From assembly GCA_030638405.1 (NCBI GenBank), contig DAOWER010000026.1, positions 1-38,688 on the forward strand: DNA of 38,688 nucleotides. Reading direction: 5' to 3'. This DNA is from Candidatus Eiseniibacteriota bacterium. GTDB taxonomy: Bacteria; Joyebacterota; Joyebacteria; Joyebacterales; Joyebacteraceae. The notes below the pieces were generated by a model. It ran no database searches. It saw only the letters and a program-made list of their open reading frames with translations, and was not told where the DNA came from. The position numbers were made by a program, and so were the translations under genes. This document shows, piece after piece, positions 16,950 to 24,588 of this stretch. Numbering within the stretch: position 1 is the stretch's first letter; every line of letters begins with the position of its first letter.

Positions 16950-17720
16950 CTAGAGGCGGAAGCGCTCTCCCAGATACAGCTTTCGCGCCTCTTCGTTTGA
17001 TGCCAACTCGTCGGCGTTCCCCGACAATAAGATTTCACCCTCGTACATGATATAGGCTCTGTCGGTCACCGACAACGTCTCACGGACGCTGTGGTCGGTG
17101 ATCAGGATCCCTATCCCTCTGTCCCTGAGCCTCCTGATGATCGCCTGGATGTCCTGCACCACTATCGGGTCGATGCCGACGAAGGGCTCGTCCAGAAGCA
17201 GGAAGGCCGGTTGCGTCACCAGTGCCCGCGTTATCTCTACGCGCCTGCGCTCTCCGCCAGAGAGCGTGTCGGCCGAGCGGTCACGAAGATCCTCGATGCC
17301 GAGTTCACCGAGAAGCTCGGTCAGCCTGTCGTCGCGCTCCGATCGGGTCCCGCCGAGCGTCTCGAGGATGGCATTGATGTTCTGCGCGACCGTCAGTCCC
17401 CTGAATATGGACGCTTCCTGCGACAGGTAGCCCACGCCCAGACGGGCCCGCTGGTACATCGGCAGACTGGTGATGTCCTCTCCGTCGAGGAGGACGGCGC
17501 CCCCGTCGGGTCTCAGAAGCCCGACAATCATGTGGAACGTCGTCGTCTTCCCCGCGCCGTTGGGACCCAGGAGCCCGACGACCTCACCGCGCTCGAGATT
17601 GAGCTCCACCCGGTTGACTACCGTGCGGCGGCCGTATAGCTTCACGAGCCCCGCGGCATTGAGCCTCCGAGGCGCGGACGCGCCACCACCGTTTCCCGCT
17701 CTGTCACTCTTCCTCGACAA
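16950..17720 (-). CDS. lptB: LptB, ATPase of the lipopolysaccharide export transporter
   Basis: LptB powers LPS extraction by LptFG. The 256-residue ABC ATPase shows Walker A GPNGAGKTTTF (52-62), Q-loop YLSQEASIF (98-106), signature LSGGERRRVEI (153-163), Walker B FLLLDEPFVGIDP (173-185) and the switch ITDHSVRETL. The SQEASIF and DEPFVGIDP wording is specific to the LptB subfamily. The start is a TTG (17718-17720) with GGAGG 6 bp upstream, and the first 17 bases overlap the end of lptC. lptC-lptB-rpoN is conserved in many Gram-negatives; the usual lptA between lptC and lptB is absent. Its permeases are probably the lptF/lptG pair at the left end of the window. Confidence 0.96.
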   Translation of the reverse strand: MSRKSDRAGNGGGASAPRRLNAAGLVKLYGRRTVVNRVELNLERGEVVGLLGPNGAGKTTTFHMIVGLLRPDGGAVLLDGEDITSLPMYQRARLGVGYLSQEASIFRGLTVAQNINAILETLGGTRSERDDRLTELLGELGIEDLRDRSADTLSGGERRRVEITRALVTQPAFLLLDEPFVGIDPIVVQDIQAIIRRLRDRGIGILITDHSVRETLSVTDRAYIMYEGEILLSGNADELASNEEARKLYLGERFRL

Positions 17721-18264
17721 GCTCTCCCTCCGGCGTCCGGACGAACGCCTTGAAATCGCTTTTCACCTTGATGTTCTTGAGGTCAGCGTCAGCCTCCACC
17801 CCAACGCCGGTCATCACGTCATCGCCCTTCGTCACGCGGACGGGGCGGTCCGACTCCACCTTCCCCTTGCGCTCGTTCCAGGTGAGCCTGTCTGTCGTCA
17901 GGATGGTCCCGTCAGCCGCGTAGACGACGACATTGCCTATGACCTCCATGTCGTTCGTCCGGCGGGCCAGAATGCCCTCGTTCGCGGTCAGGGTCGAGCG
18001 AACCTCTCCGTCGTCATCGAAGAAGTCGACCCGCAGGTCGATCATCTCAACGCGGTCCGCGTCGTTGTAGACAAGCGCGTGGTCGGCGGAGATGGACCAG
18101 ACTCTCGCGCCCTCGCGCGTCTGGGTCAGGGTGAAGCCGTCCACCTCCTGGTCGGCGAGCGTCCCGGACCTCCCGAACTCGCCACCCTCATCACCACCGC
18201 ACCCGTGCAACAGCAGCGCGAGTGCGAGAATGGCGGCCAACGTTAAGGCGGACGACAGCTTCAT
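17704..18264 (-). CDS. lptC: LptC-like lipoprotein of the lipopolysaccharide export pathway
   Basis: The 186-residue product begins with a lipoprotein signal (hydrophobic core ALTLAAILALALLL, then LHGC with the lipidation cysteine at 22). The rest is a beta-rich domain of the LptC/OstA type: GFTLTQTREGARVWSISADHA, TANEGILARRTNDMEVIGNV, TTDRLTWNERKGKV and VTGVGVEADADLK-like strands. In the family LptC takes LPS from LptBFG and passes it to LptA. The ATG at 18262-18264 is chosen as the start of the signal peptide; the frame is open 77 codons further but crosses the promoter region. Most LptC proteins are membrane-anchored, not lipidated; lipoprotein versions are known. It overlaps lptB by 17 bp. 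Confidence 0.82.
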   Translation of the reverse strand: MKLSSALTLAAILALALLLHGCGGDEGGEFGRSGTLADQEVDGFTLTQTREGARVWSISADHALVYNDADRVEMIDLRVDFFDDDGEVRSTLTANEGILARRTNDMEVIGNVVVYAADGTILTTDRLTWNERKGKVESDRPVRVTKGDDVMTGVGVEADADLKNIKVKSDFKAFVRTPEGELVEEE

Positions 18265-18323
18265 TGAGTTTCCGTTCCCCGGACGGGCGAACCCGTCTCT
18301 AAAGGTAGTGAAGCACCACTGAC

Positions 18324-18338
18324 CGCGCCTGAGGCGCG
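18324..18338. promoter_or_regulatory. Perfect palindrome at the predicted start of the lptC transcript
   Basis: CGCGCC (18324-18329), loop TGA, GGCGCG (18333-18338) is a perfect 6-bp inverted repeat. It lies just downstream of the predicted -10 box of the lptC promoter, so it overlaps the likely transcription start. It could be an operator or a 5'-end protecting hairpin in the mRNA. Function is inferred from position only. Confidence 0.4.
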
Positions 18339-18343
18339 TTTCC

Positions 18344-18372
18344 AATATACCCGAGAAGGGGCCCCTCCTCAA
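18344..18372 (-). promoter_or_regulatory. Sigma-70-like promoter for the lptC-lptB-rpoN operon
   Basis: On the minus strand TTGAGG (18367-18372) and TATATT (18344-18349) are separated by exactly 17 bp, each matching the consensus at four or more of six positions, about 80 bp upstream of the lptC ATG. The AT-rich -10 box stands out in this GC-rich sequence. Confidence 0.6.
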
Positions 18373-18420
18373 GGCGTCCTGCCAACTGCCGAGAAACTCG
18401 CAGGAGCCCTTACGGGCGGG

Positions 18421-18450
18421 AGGATAGCAGAATGCTGAATGGGGGGTCAA
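18421..18450 (-). promoter_or_regulatory. Second candidate sigma-70-like promoter upstream of lptC
   Basis: TTGACC (18445-18450) and TATCCT (18421-18426) on the minus strand lie 18 bp apart in the gap between kdsD and lptC. It is weaker than the proximal candidate. Together they suggest that lptC onward is transcribed independently of the kds genes. Confidence 0.35.
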
Positions 18451-18473
18451 CAAGGAGCCGCGCACTGGTGGGA

Positions 18474-19496
18474 TCAGCCCACCGCGCGCAGGCAATCATG
18501 GATGTGAATCACTCCCTCGGGGCCGCCGTCCTCGTTCACAATGATGAGGGAGGTGATGGGACCAGGGGTGTTGGTTTCCATCTTCTCGAGCGCGTCGGCC
18601 ACGAGTTCGTCCCTGCCCACGGTCCTGGGGGACGGCGTCATGACGTCGCCCACGCGCGTGTTGAGGACGTCGGTTCTCCCGATGATGATGCGCTTGAGGT
18701 CTCCGTCGGCGACGATGCCCGCGAGCCTGCCCGCGGCGTCGACCACCGTGGTCAGCCCCAGTCGCTTGCCGGCTATCTCGACGACGGCGTCCCTCATGAG
18801 GGTGTCCGCGGACACGACGGGAAGGGCGTCCCCCGTGTGCATGACGTCCCTGACCCTGAGAAGGAGCCTCCGACCCAGAGCGCCCGCCGGGTGGAACGAC
18901 GCGAAGGCGTCCCGGTCTATCGCCTTCTCCGAAAGAACGGCAACGGCGAGCGCGTCGCCCAGCGCCAGCGCCGCCGTCGTGCTGGCTGTCGGCAGGAGGT
19001 CCATCGGGCACGCCTCACGCTCGACGCGCGCGTCCACGACGATGTCGGCCCTGGACGCCAGCGCAGATCCCGTGTTTCCGGTGATGGCGACGATCGTGAC
19101 CCCGATGTCGCGGATGAGCGGCAGCAGCTGCAGCAGTTCCTCACCCTCGCCGCTCTTGGAGACAGCCAGCACTACGTCCCCCTCGCTCACCATGCCGACG
19201 TCTCCGTGCGGCGCGTCCGCCGGGTGCAGGAAGAAGGCCCTCGTTCCGGTGCTCGCAAGCGTGGCCGCTATCTTGCGCGCCACGAGGCCGGACTTCCCCA
19301 CGCCGCAGACGACGATGCTGCCGGGTGACTCCACCACCGCCCGCACGGCCGCGACGAAGGCGTCGTCGATGCGGTCCGTCAGCCCGCCGATCGCGTCGCG
19401 CTCAACCTCGAGGACCTCACGTCCGGTCCGGAGCAGCTCCTCGTCAGAGAGGCCGCGACGTCCCACTGTCCTGTGTGTGCCGGTGTTCTTCGACAA
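18474..19496 (-). CDS. kdsD: Arabinose-5-phosphate isomerase
   Basis: KdsD converts ribulose-5-phosphate to arabinose-5-phosphate, the first step of Kdo synthesis. The protein has about 340 residues. A SIS domain (about 30-190) carries GVGKSGLVARKIAATLASTGT, FLHPADAPHGDVGMV and AVSKSGEGEELLQLL; two CBS repeats follow (about 200-340: VRDVMHTGDALPVV and VGDVMTPSPRTVG). The start is uncertain: TTG at 19494-19496 has GGGAG 8 bp upstream and is preferred; a GTG at 19511 has no ribosome site. A 12-bp palindrome (GTCGCGCGCGAC, 19512-19523) lies just before it. It follows kdsC in the kds operon. Confidence 0.93.
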   Translation of the reverse strand: MSKNTGTHRTVGRRGLSDEELLRTGREVLEVERDAIGGLTDRIDDAFVAAVRAVVESPGSIVVCGVGKSGLVARKIAATLASTGTRAFFLHPADAPHGDVGMVSEGDVVLAVSKSGEGEELLQLLPLIRDIGVTIVAITGNTGSALASRADIVVDARVEREACPMDLLPTASTTAALALGDALAVAVLSEKAIDRDAFASFHPAGALGRRLLLRVRDVMHTGDALPVVSADTLMRDAVVEIAGKRLGLTTVVDAAGRLAGIVADGDLKRIIIGRTDVLNTRVGDVMTPSPRTVGRDELVADALEKMETNTPGPITSLIIVNEDGGPEGVIHIHDCLRAVG

Positions 19497-19553
19497 GAGA
19501 GTGTCTCCCACGTCGCGCGCGACACGCCGGCCCGTCCCTCTCAGGCGACCGCG

Positions 19554-20087
19554 TCAGATGCTCACCAGGAACTCAGCGACTACGTCCTTCCAGTCGCCCC
19601 TGGCCTTGAGAATGGCCTCGACCGTCTCGCGCACCGCTCCACGACCCCCGGGCGCTTCGGTGACGTACGGAGCCGACTCAAGAAGGTCCGCACACGCGTC
19701 GGCGACCGCCACGCCTATCCCGACCTCCCGTATCGACGCCATGTCAACGAGATCGTCACCGACGTAGGCTATCGCCGAAAGCTCGACCCCGTGCCGATCG
19801 GCGATCCCGCGCACGACCTCGAGCTTCTGCTGCTCGCCCTGGTAGATCTCACGGACGCCCAGCATTTCGGCGCGGCGCTCCACGATCTCGGACACGCGCG
19901 CCGACAGGAAGATGACCTCGACACCTGCGAACTGCGCCACTTTGATCCCTATGCCGTCCCGAACCGAGAACTCCTTGATCTCCTCACCCGACGGACCCAG
20001 CACGAGGTGCGCGTTCGTCAGCACTCCGTCCACGTCCAGGATCAAGAGCTTGATGCCGGCCGCAATGCTGTTGTCGATCGCCAGCAA
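19554..20087 (-). CDS. kdsC: 3-deoxy-D-manno-octulosonate-8-phosphate phosphatase
   Basis: KdsC removes phosphate from Kdo-8-phosphate. The 178-residue HAD-family protein has no cap domain. It shows the nucleophile motif LILDVDGVLTN (Asp18, Asp20), the conserved EFSVRDGIGI, motif II FLSAR, the conserved lysine in QQKLE, and motif III YVGDDLVDM. The TTG at 20085-20087 is preferred because GGAGG lies 8 bp upstream and it begins 4 bp after the kdsA stop. A longer frame from GTG at 20135 would overlap kdsA and add an Arg-rich stretch foreign to the family. Confidence 0.94.
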   Translation of the reverse strand: MLAIDNSIAAGIKLLILDVDGVLTNAHLVLGPSGEEIKEFSVRDGIGIKVAQFAGVEVIFLSARVSEIVERRAEMLGVREIYQGEQQKLEVVRGIADRHGVELSAIAYVGDDLVDMASIREVGIGVAVADACADLLESAPYVTEAPGGRGAVRETVEAILKARGDWKDVVAEFLVSI

Positions 20088-20091
20088 GGCA

Positions 20092-20925
20092 CTATCCTCC
20101 CGCCGCGCGCACCGCGCGCGCGACCGCGAGAACACCCTCGAGGACCGGCCGCAGATCCGACAGCGGAATCATCGAATGGGCGTCCGACAGGGCAGACTCG
20201 GGACTGGGATGCGTTTCGAGAAACAAAGCGTCGCAGCCGGCCGCGCACGCGGCCCTCGCCAGGACGGGCACGAACTCAGGTTCGCCCCCGGACACGCCCG
20301 AGCCCGCTCCCGGCAGCTGCACGCTGTGGGTGGCGTCGAAGACAACGGGACAGCCGAAGCTCTTCATCGTCTCGATGGAGCGCATGTCCACAACGAGATT
20401 GTGGTAGCCGAACGACGTTCCGCGCTCCGTCAGCAGGACGCGGTCGTTGCCGGCGGCCGCCGCCTTGCCGACGACGCGCTGCATATCATCCGGCGCCATG
20501 AACTGGCCCTTCTTGATGTTCAGCGGAAGTCCCGTCCGCGCCGCCTCCTCGAGCAGGCGGGTCTGCCTGCACAAGAAGGCCGGTATCTGTATGGCGTCCA
20601 ACACCGCGGACGCGGGACCCACCTCGCCCCGCTCGTGGACGTCCGAGAGCACCGGAACGTCCAGTTCGCCCCTGACGCGCTCGAGCACGCGGAGCCCCGA
20701 CTCGAGTCCCGGGCCCGCGTGGGAACCCGGAGAGAGCCTGTTGTCCTTGAGGTACGACGACTTGAAGATGAACGGCACCTCCAGGTCGGCGGCCAGCTCT
20801 TTCACGCGCCCGGCCACCTCGAGGGTGAGTTCCTCGCTCTCGATTACGCACGGTCCGGCGATGAGAGCCAGAGGCCTGCCGTCGCCGATCTCGACATCGC
20901 CGATTCTAACCACGCGCCCTGCCAT
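20092..20925 (-). CDS. kdsA: 3-deoxy-8-phosphooctulonate synthase (Kdo-8-phosphate synthase)
   Basis: KdsA condenses phosphoenolpyruvate with arabinose-5-phosphate. The 277 residues show LIAGPCVIES (Cys26), FKSSYLKDNR, SDVHE, IPAFLCRQTRLL, IKKGQFMAP, FDATHSVQLPG, LETHPSPESALSDAHSM. In the family a Cys in AGPC with the His, Glu and Asp of the last three motifs binds the metal, so this should be the metal-dependent class (Aquifex type) and not the Asn-bearing E. coli type. The ATG lies 20 bp inside the end of pyrG, and kdsC follows after 4 bp, showing tight coupling. Confidence 0.97.
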   Translation of the reverse strand: MAGRVVRIGDVEIGDGRPLALIAGPCVIESEELTLEVAGRVKELAADLEVPFIFKSSYLKDNRLSPGSHAGPGLESGLRVLERVRGELDVPVLSDVHERGEVGPASAVLDAIQIPAFLCRQTRLLEEAARTGLPLNIKKGQFMAPDDMQRVVGKAAAAGNDRVLLTERGTSFGYHNLVVDMRSIETMKSFGCPVVFDATHSVQLPGAGSGVSGGEPEFVPVLARAACAAGCDALFLETHPSPESALSDAHSMIPLSDLRPVLEGVLAVARAVRAAGG

Positions 20926-22606
20926 CTACCTTGCTCCCAGCGGCGTGCTCCAGCGGACCGTCGGCGCCGTCCGATCTGTGCCCTGACGACCCCGGTTCCT
21001 CACCCGACTTGTGGGCGAGTGCAGCCTTGACGAACTCCCTGAACAGGGGATGCGCCACGCCCGGACGCGAACGGAATTCCGGGTGGAACTGACAGCACAC
21101 GAACCACGGATGGTCCGTGATCTCGACGATCTCCACGAGGTCGGCATCCACGTGGATGCCGGATGAGACGAGCCCGCTCGATTCCAACGTGCTCCGGAAC
21201 TCGTTGTTGTACTCGTACCTGTGGCGGTGCCGCTCACGCACCTCGTTCTCCCCGTAGATCTCGTGGGCCTTGGTACCCTCGACTACGTGGCAATCGTAGC
21301 CGCCGAGCCGCATCGTACCCCCCATGTTCACCACGGACTTCTGCTCCGGAAGAAGGTCTATGACCGGGTAGGCGGTATCCGGATCGAACTCGGTCGAATG
21401 CGCCGTCGTGAGCCCGCACGCGTTCCGGGCGAACTCGATCACCGCGCAGTGCAGGCCCAGACATATGCCGAAGTAGGGCACGGCCTCTCTCCGCGCGTAG
21501 CCCGCCGACTCTATCTTCCCCTCGATGCCGCGCTCGCCGAATCCGCCGGGGACCAGCACCCCGTGGCAACCCTCGAGCGCGCCCGACGCGTCCTTCGCCC
21601 GCTCGATCTCCTCGACGTCCACCCAAACCAGGTTGACCCTGGCGTCGTTCTCCACTCCCGCGTGCGCGAACGCTTCGGTGATGCTCTTGTACGAATCCTG
21701 AAGGTCGATGTACTTGCCGCAGATGGCGATGGACACCTCGCGCGACGGGCTGGTCACACGCTCGACCACCGCCTCCATTCTGCTGAGGTCGGCAGGCCCC
21801 GTCTTGATGTTCAGCTTCTCCAGCACGATCTCGTCGAGCCCGTCCTCGTGGAACCTCAGAGGTACCTCGTAGATCGACGGTACGTCACGCGCGTCGATGA
21901 CCTCACCCATCTCGACGTTGCAGAAGAGCGCGATCTTCCTCTTGAGATCGTCGGTCAGGGGACGTTCCGTCCGGCACACGAGGATGTCAGGCTGGATGCC
22001 GATGTCACGAAGCGCACGCACGCTGTGCTGGGTGGGCTTCGTCTTCAGCTCGCCCGCGGTCTTGATGTAGGGAACGAGGGTCAGGTGGATGAACAGCACG
22101 TTCTCCTTCCCCCGGTCAAGCCGCATCTGGCGGATGGCCTCGAGGAAGGGGAGGCTCTCGATGTCGCCGACCGTGCCTCCGATTTCCGTTATGAGGACGT
22201 CGACGCCGCCGTCCTCGGCGACCTTGGAGATGCGCTCTTTGATCTCGTTCGTTACGTGAGGGATGACCTGGACCGTACCTCCCAGATAGTCACCGCGCCT
22301 CTCCTTTGATATGACGGCCTCGTAGATCTGGCCGGCTGTGACGTTGTTGTCCTGGCTGAGCTGCTTCCCCACGAAGCGCTCGTAGTGCCCGAGGTCCAGG
22401 TCGGTCTCCGCGCCGTCGTCCGTGACGAACACCTCGCCGTGCTGGAACGGGCTCATCGTACCGGGGTCGACGTTCAGATAGGGGTCGCACTTCTGGAGCG
22501 TGACCGACAGCCCCCTGCTCTCGAGAAGGTACCCGATGGAGGCGGAGGCAATGCCCTTTCCCAGGGCGGATACCACGCCACCCGTAACGAAGATGTGCTT
22601 CGGCAT
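20906..22606 (-). CDS. pyrG: CTP synthase
   Basis: CTP synthase aminates UTP to CTP with glutamine and ATP. The 566 residues comprise the synthetase domain (1-270: KHIFVTGGVVSALGKGI, DPYLNVDPGTMSPFQHGEVFV, EIGGTVGDIES) and the glutaminase domain (about 290-535) with GGFGERG, the nucleophile Cys382 in GICLGLHCAVIEFAR and QFHPEF (His508, Glu510). The Gln that normally follows GICLGM is His386 here. The last 30 residues (Ser/Gly/Asp-rich) extend past the family end and overlap the start of kdsA. kdsB-pyrG-kdsA clustering makes sense because KdsB consumes CTP. An AAAGGAG site lies 10 bp before the ATG. Confidence 0.98.
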   Translation of the reverse strand: MPKHIFVTGGVVSALGKGIASASIGYLLESRGLSVTLQKCDPYLNVDPGTMSPFQHGEVFVTDDGAETDLDLGHYERFVGKQLSQDNNVTAGQIYEAVISKERRGDYLGGTVQVIPHVTNEIKERISKVAEDGGVDVLITEIGGTVGDIESLPFLEAIRQMRLDRGKENVLFIHLTLVPYIKTAGELKTKPTQHSVRALRDIGIQPDILVCRTERPLTDDLKRKIALFCNVEMGEVIDARDVPSIYEVPLRFHEDGLDEIVLEKLNIKTGPADLSRMEAVVERVTSPSREVSIAICGKYIDLQDSYKSITEAFAHAGVENDARVNLVWVDVEEIERAKDASGALEGCHGVLVPGGFGERGIEGKIESAGYARREAVPYFGICLGLHCAVIEFARNACGLTTAHSTEFDPDTAYPVIDLLPEQKSVVNMGGTMRLGGYDCHVVEGTKAHEIYGENEVRERHRHRYEYNNEFRSTLESSGLVSSGIHVDADLVEIVEITDHPWFVCCQFHPEFRSRPGVAHPLFREFVKAALAHKSGEEPGSSGHRSDGADGPLEHAAGSKVDGRARG

Positions 22607-22658
22607 CGTGCCAACGCTCCTTTGTGGAGATATGTGTGGAGAGAAGCCCTGTCAGGAA

Positions 22659-23399
22659 TCACAAGGCGCTCATGCGCCTCTCGACCTCCGCGGCGTCCTT
22701 CGGCCTGTCGACCGACTGCGTCCGCCGCTCGGTCAGCACCAGACCGACTGTCATGCCGTTCTCGAGTGCCCTGAGCTGCTCCAGAGATTCCCGCAGCTCC
22801 AGCGTCCCTCTCGGGAACGACGCGAATCGATCGAGCGCGGCGCGCCGAAAGCAGTATATCCCAACGTGATGGAGATACAAAGGGCTAAGGCCTGCAGATT
22901 CCGAAATGTGTGGCACGGGCGCGCGAGAGAAATAGAGGGCCCTTCCGCCCCGTCCGGCGACCACCTTGACGACGTCGGGGCTCCGGTAGCCCTCCTCATC
23001 GTCCGCACCGAAGGCAAGAGTCGAGAGTTCGGCCTCAGCGTCACGCTCGAGCGCCCCCACGGTCCGGTCGATATCCTCGGGATGGATCATCGGCTGGTCC
23101 GCCTGGAGGTTGACGACCACGTCCGCCGCCACATCGCGAACAGCAGCCGCCACACGGTCGCTCCCGGTCGCGCACGGCTCCGTCACGATGAGCGCGCGCC
23201 CGCCGAACGACGACACCGCCTCGTCCACCTCGACGCTGTCCGTTGCGACCAGCACCTCATCGACGCTCGACGCCTGGACCAGCCTCTCGTACACGTGCTG
23301 GATGAGAGGTCTGCCCCCGATCGGCGCGAGCACCTTCCCCGGGAATCTCGTGGAACCGAGGCGTGCAGGAATGACCCCGATGACACGTCCGCTCGCCAA
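22659..23399 (-). CDS. kdsB: CMP-Kdo synthetase (3-deoxy-manno-octulosonate cytidylyltransferase)
   Basis: KdsB activates Kdo with CTP before transfer to lipid A. The 246-residue protein starts GVIPARLGSTRFPGKVL (nucleotide-binding loop), followed by ATDSVEV, ATGSDRVAAA, the metal-binding NLQADQPMI, LYFSRAPVPH and LHHVGIYCFRRAAL, all family landmarks. The start is TTG at 23397-23399 with a GGGGG run about 4 bp upstream, 16 bp after the preceding hydrolase gene. With pyrG, kdsA, kdsC and kdsD downstream it completes the Kdo pathway. Confidence 0.97.
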   Translation of the reverse strand: MASGRVIGVIPARLGSTRFPGKVLAPIGGRPLIQHVYERLVQASSVDEVLVATDSVEVDEAVSSFGGRALIVTEPCATGSDRVAAAVRDVAADVVVNLQADQPMIHPEDIDRTVGALERDAEAELSTLAFGADDEEGYRSPDVVKVVAGRGGRALYFSRAPVPHISESAGLSPLYLHHVGIYCFRRAALDRFASFPRGTLELRESLEQLRALENGMTVGLVLTERRTQSVDRPKDAAEVERRMSAL

Positions 23400-23415
23400 C
23401 TGCCCCCCCGTGTCT

Positions 23416-24069
23416 CTACTCGTAGTCGAGGACCACGACTTTCGCCGTGTCCTCGAGATCGCCGGCGTCGATCTCCACGGTTGTGCTGTCCGCGCGCTCG
23501 ACGTGCTCCATCAGCTTCAGGAAATCATCAACCGGCTGGATCGGGAACCCCAGTGCGTCGGTCTTGTAGTGCATCGGTATGATGATCCGCGCCCCGAGCG
23601 CTTCGGCCGTCTTCTTGGCCTCCTCCGGGCCGATCGTGTAGTAGCCACCGACGGGCGCCAGCAGAACATCCACGGTCCCGAGGGCCGTCACCTCTTCTTC
23701 GGAGAGGACGTGTCCGAGGTCACCGAGGTGCCCCACCTTCACACCGTCGACCTCCATCACGTAGATGTTGATGCGCCCTCGCTCCTGCCCCTTGCTCTCG
23801 TCGTGGAAGGCGGTAATGCCCCATATCGGAATCCCCTTGATCGTACGCTTCTCGGGGTCACGCACGACCTCCGGCCCGCCGCTCACGGTGTCGACCGCGT
23901 TGTGGTCCGCATGCTCGTGACTCACGGTCACCACGTCGGCATGCGTGTCGATAGGCGAATAGCCGACGGCCCCGTCGTAGGAACCGGCCTCGTACGGGTC
24001 GGTCACGACTCTCGTACCGTCCTTCGATTCGACCAGGAACGAAGCGTGCCCCAGCCAGGTGATCTTCAT
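23416..24069 (-). CDS. Metallo-beta-lactamase-fold metal-dependent hydrolase (UPF0173-like)
   Basis: The 217-residue protein starts MKITWLGHASFLVES and carries the metal-binding motif VSHEHADHN (His51, His53, Asp55, His56), then DLGHVLSEEE and a late PMHYKTD histidine. This is the compact fold of the UPF0173/UlaG-like group, with no accessory domain. The substrate is unknown. The ATG at 24067-24069 has GGGGAG 9 bp upstream; the 20 additional codons upstream are not family-like. It heads the kdsB-pyrG-kds run, separated from rpmA by a terminator-like hairpin. Confidence 0.88.
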   Translation of the reverse strand: MKITWLGHASFLVESKDGTRVVTDPYEAGSYDGAVGYSPIDTHADVVTVSHEHADHNAVDTVSGGPEVVRDPEKRTIKGIPIWGITAFHDESKGQERGRINIYVMEVDGVKVGHLGDLGHVLSEEEVTALGTVDVLLAPVGGYYTIGPEEAKKTAEALGARIIIPMHYKTDALGFPIQPVDDFLKLMEHVERADSTTVEIDAGDLEDTAKVVVLDYE

Positions 24070-24127
24070 TGTCTCGAACTCCCCTTTCGGCCCACCCGCT
24101 GTTTCTCGTGGACGGTGCAGTAACGAC

Positions 24128-24170
24128 AAAGGGGCCTCGCGGGAACGCGGATGTTCCCAGGCGATGCCCC
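24128..24170 (-). terminator. Terminator-like hairpin after rpmA
   Basis: On the minus strand GGGGC (A) TCGC, a CT bulge, GGGAAC, loop ATCCGC, GTTCCC GCGA (G) GCCCC fold into a 15-bp stem with one mismatch, followed by TTTGTCGTT. It lies about 120 bp downstream of the rpmA stop and 59 bp before the next start. The T-run is short, so termination may be partial. The surrounding gap (24070-24290) holds no other convincing feature. Confidence 0.6.
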
Positions 24171-24290
24171 CTCTGATTCCATTGCAGACTGGTGTTCGGT
24201 CCCTGGTCGGGATGTCCCCTCACCCAGCGCTGGCTCTCCCCCATCCCGGTCGCCGCTCTCTCGCTGCAACTCGACGTTCACCTCTGCGTC

Positions 24291-24539
24291 CTACTGGACG
24301 CTCACGCGCTTTCTGTCGCGACCCCATCGCTCGAACGTCACGTTCCCGTCTTTCAGAGCGAAGAGAGTGTCGTCGCCGCCCCTCCCCACATTCTGCCCCG
24401 GGTAGAACTTCGTGCCGCGCTGCTTGAGGATGATGGTCCCCGCGCGCACGAACTGCCCGCCGAAGCGCTTGACCCCGAGGCGCTGAGCCCTGGAGTCGCG
24501 TCCGTTCCTGGAACTGCCAACGCCCTTTTTGTGTGACAC
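24291..24539 (-). CDS. rpmA: 50S ribosomal protein L27
   Basis: L27 lies near the peptidyl-transferase centre. The 82-residue protein has the textbook N-terminus SHKKGVGSSRNGRDS, then RLGVKRFGGQFVRAGTIILKQRGTKFYPG and the C-terminal block DDTLFALKDGNVTFER. The N-terminus lacks the cleavable extension seen in Firmicutes. The start is GTG at 24537-24539 with a GGGGG site 8 bp upstream. It lies 49 bp after rplU, the usual pair. Confidence 0.98.
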   Translation of the reverse strand: MSHKKGVGSSRNGRDSRAQRLGVKRFGGQFVRAGTIILKQRGTKFYPGQNVGRGGDDTLFALKDGNVTFERWGRDRKRVSVQ

Positions 24540-24588
24540 TTCGCGAACCCCCTCTTGAGATACTGCTCTCCTGCACGGGCAGTGCGGC

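Noticed and set aside
18365..18390. A possible sigma-54 promoter (TGGCAGG...TTGAG) upstream of lptC
   Set aside because: The -12 element has TTGA instead of TTGC and the spacing between the GG and GC positions does not fit; the sigma-70-like boxes nearby explain the site better.
24066..24281. A 71-codon minus-strand frame between rpmA and the hydrolase gene
   Set aside because: It contains the terminator-like hairpin, has no good ribosome site and no recognisable motif.
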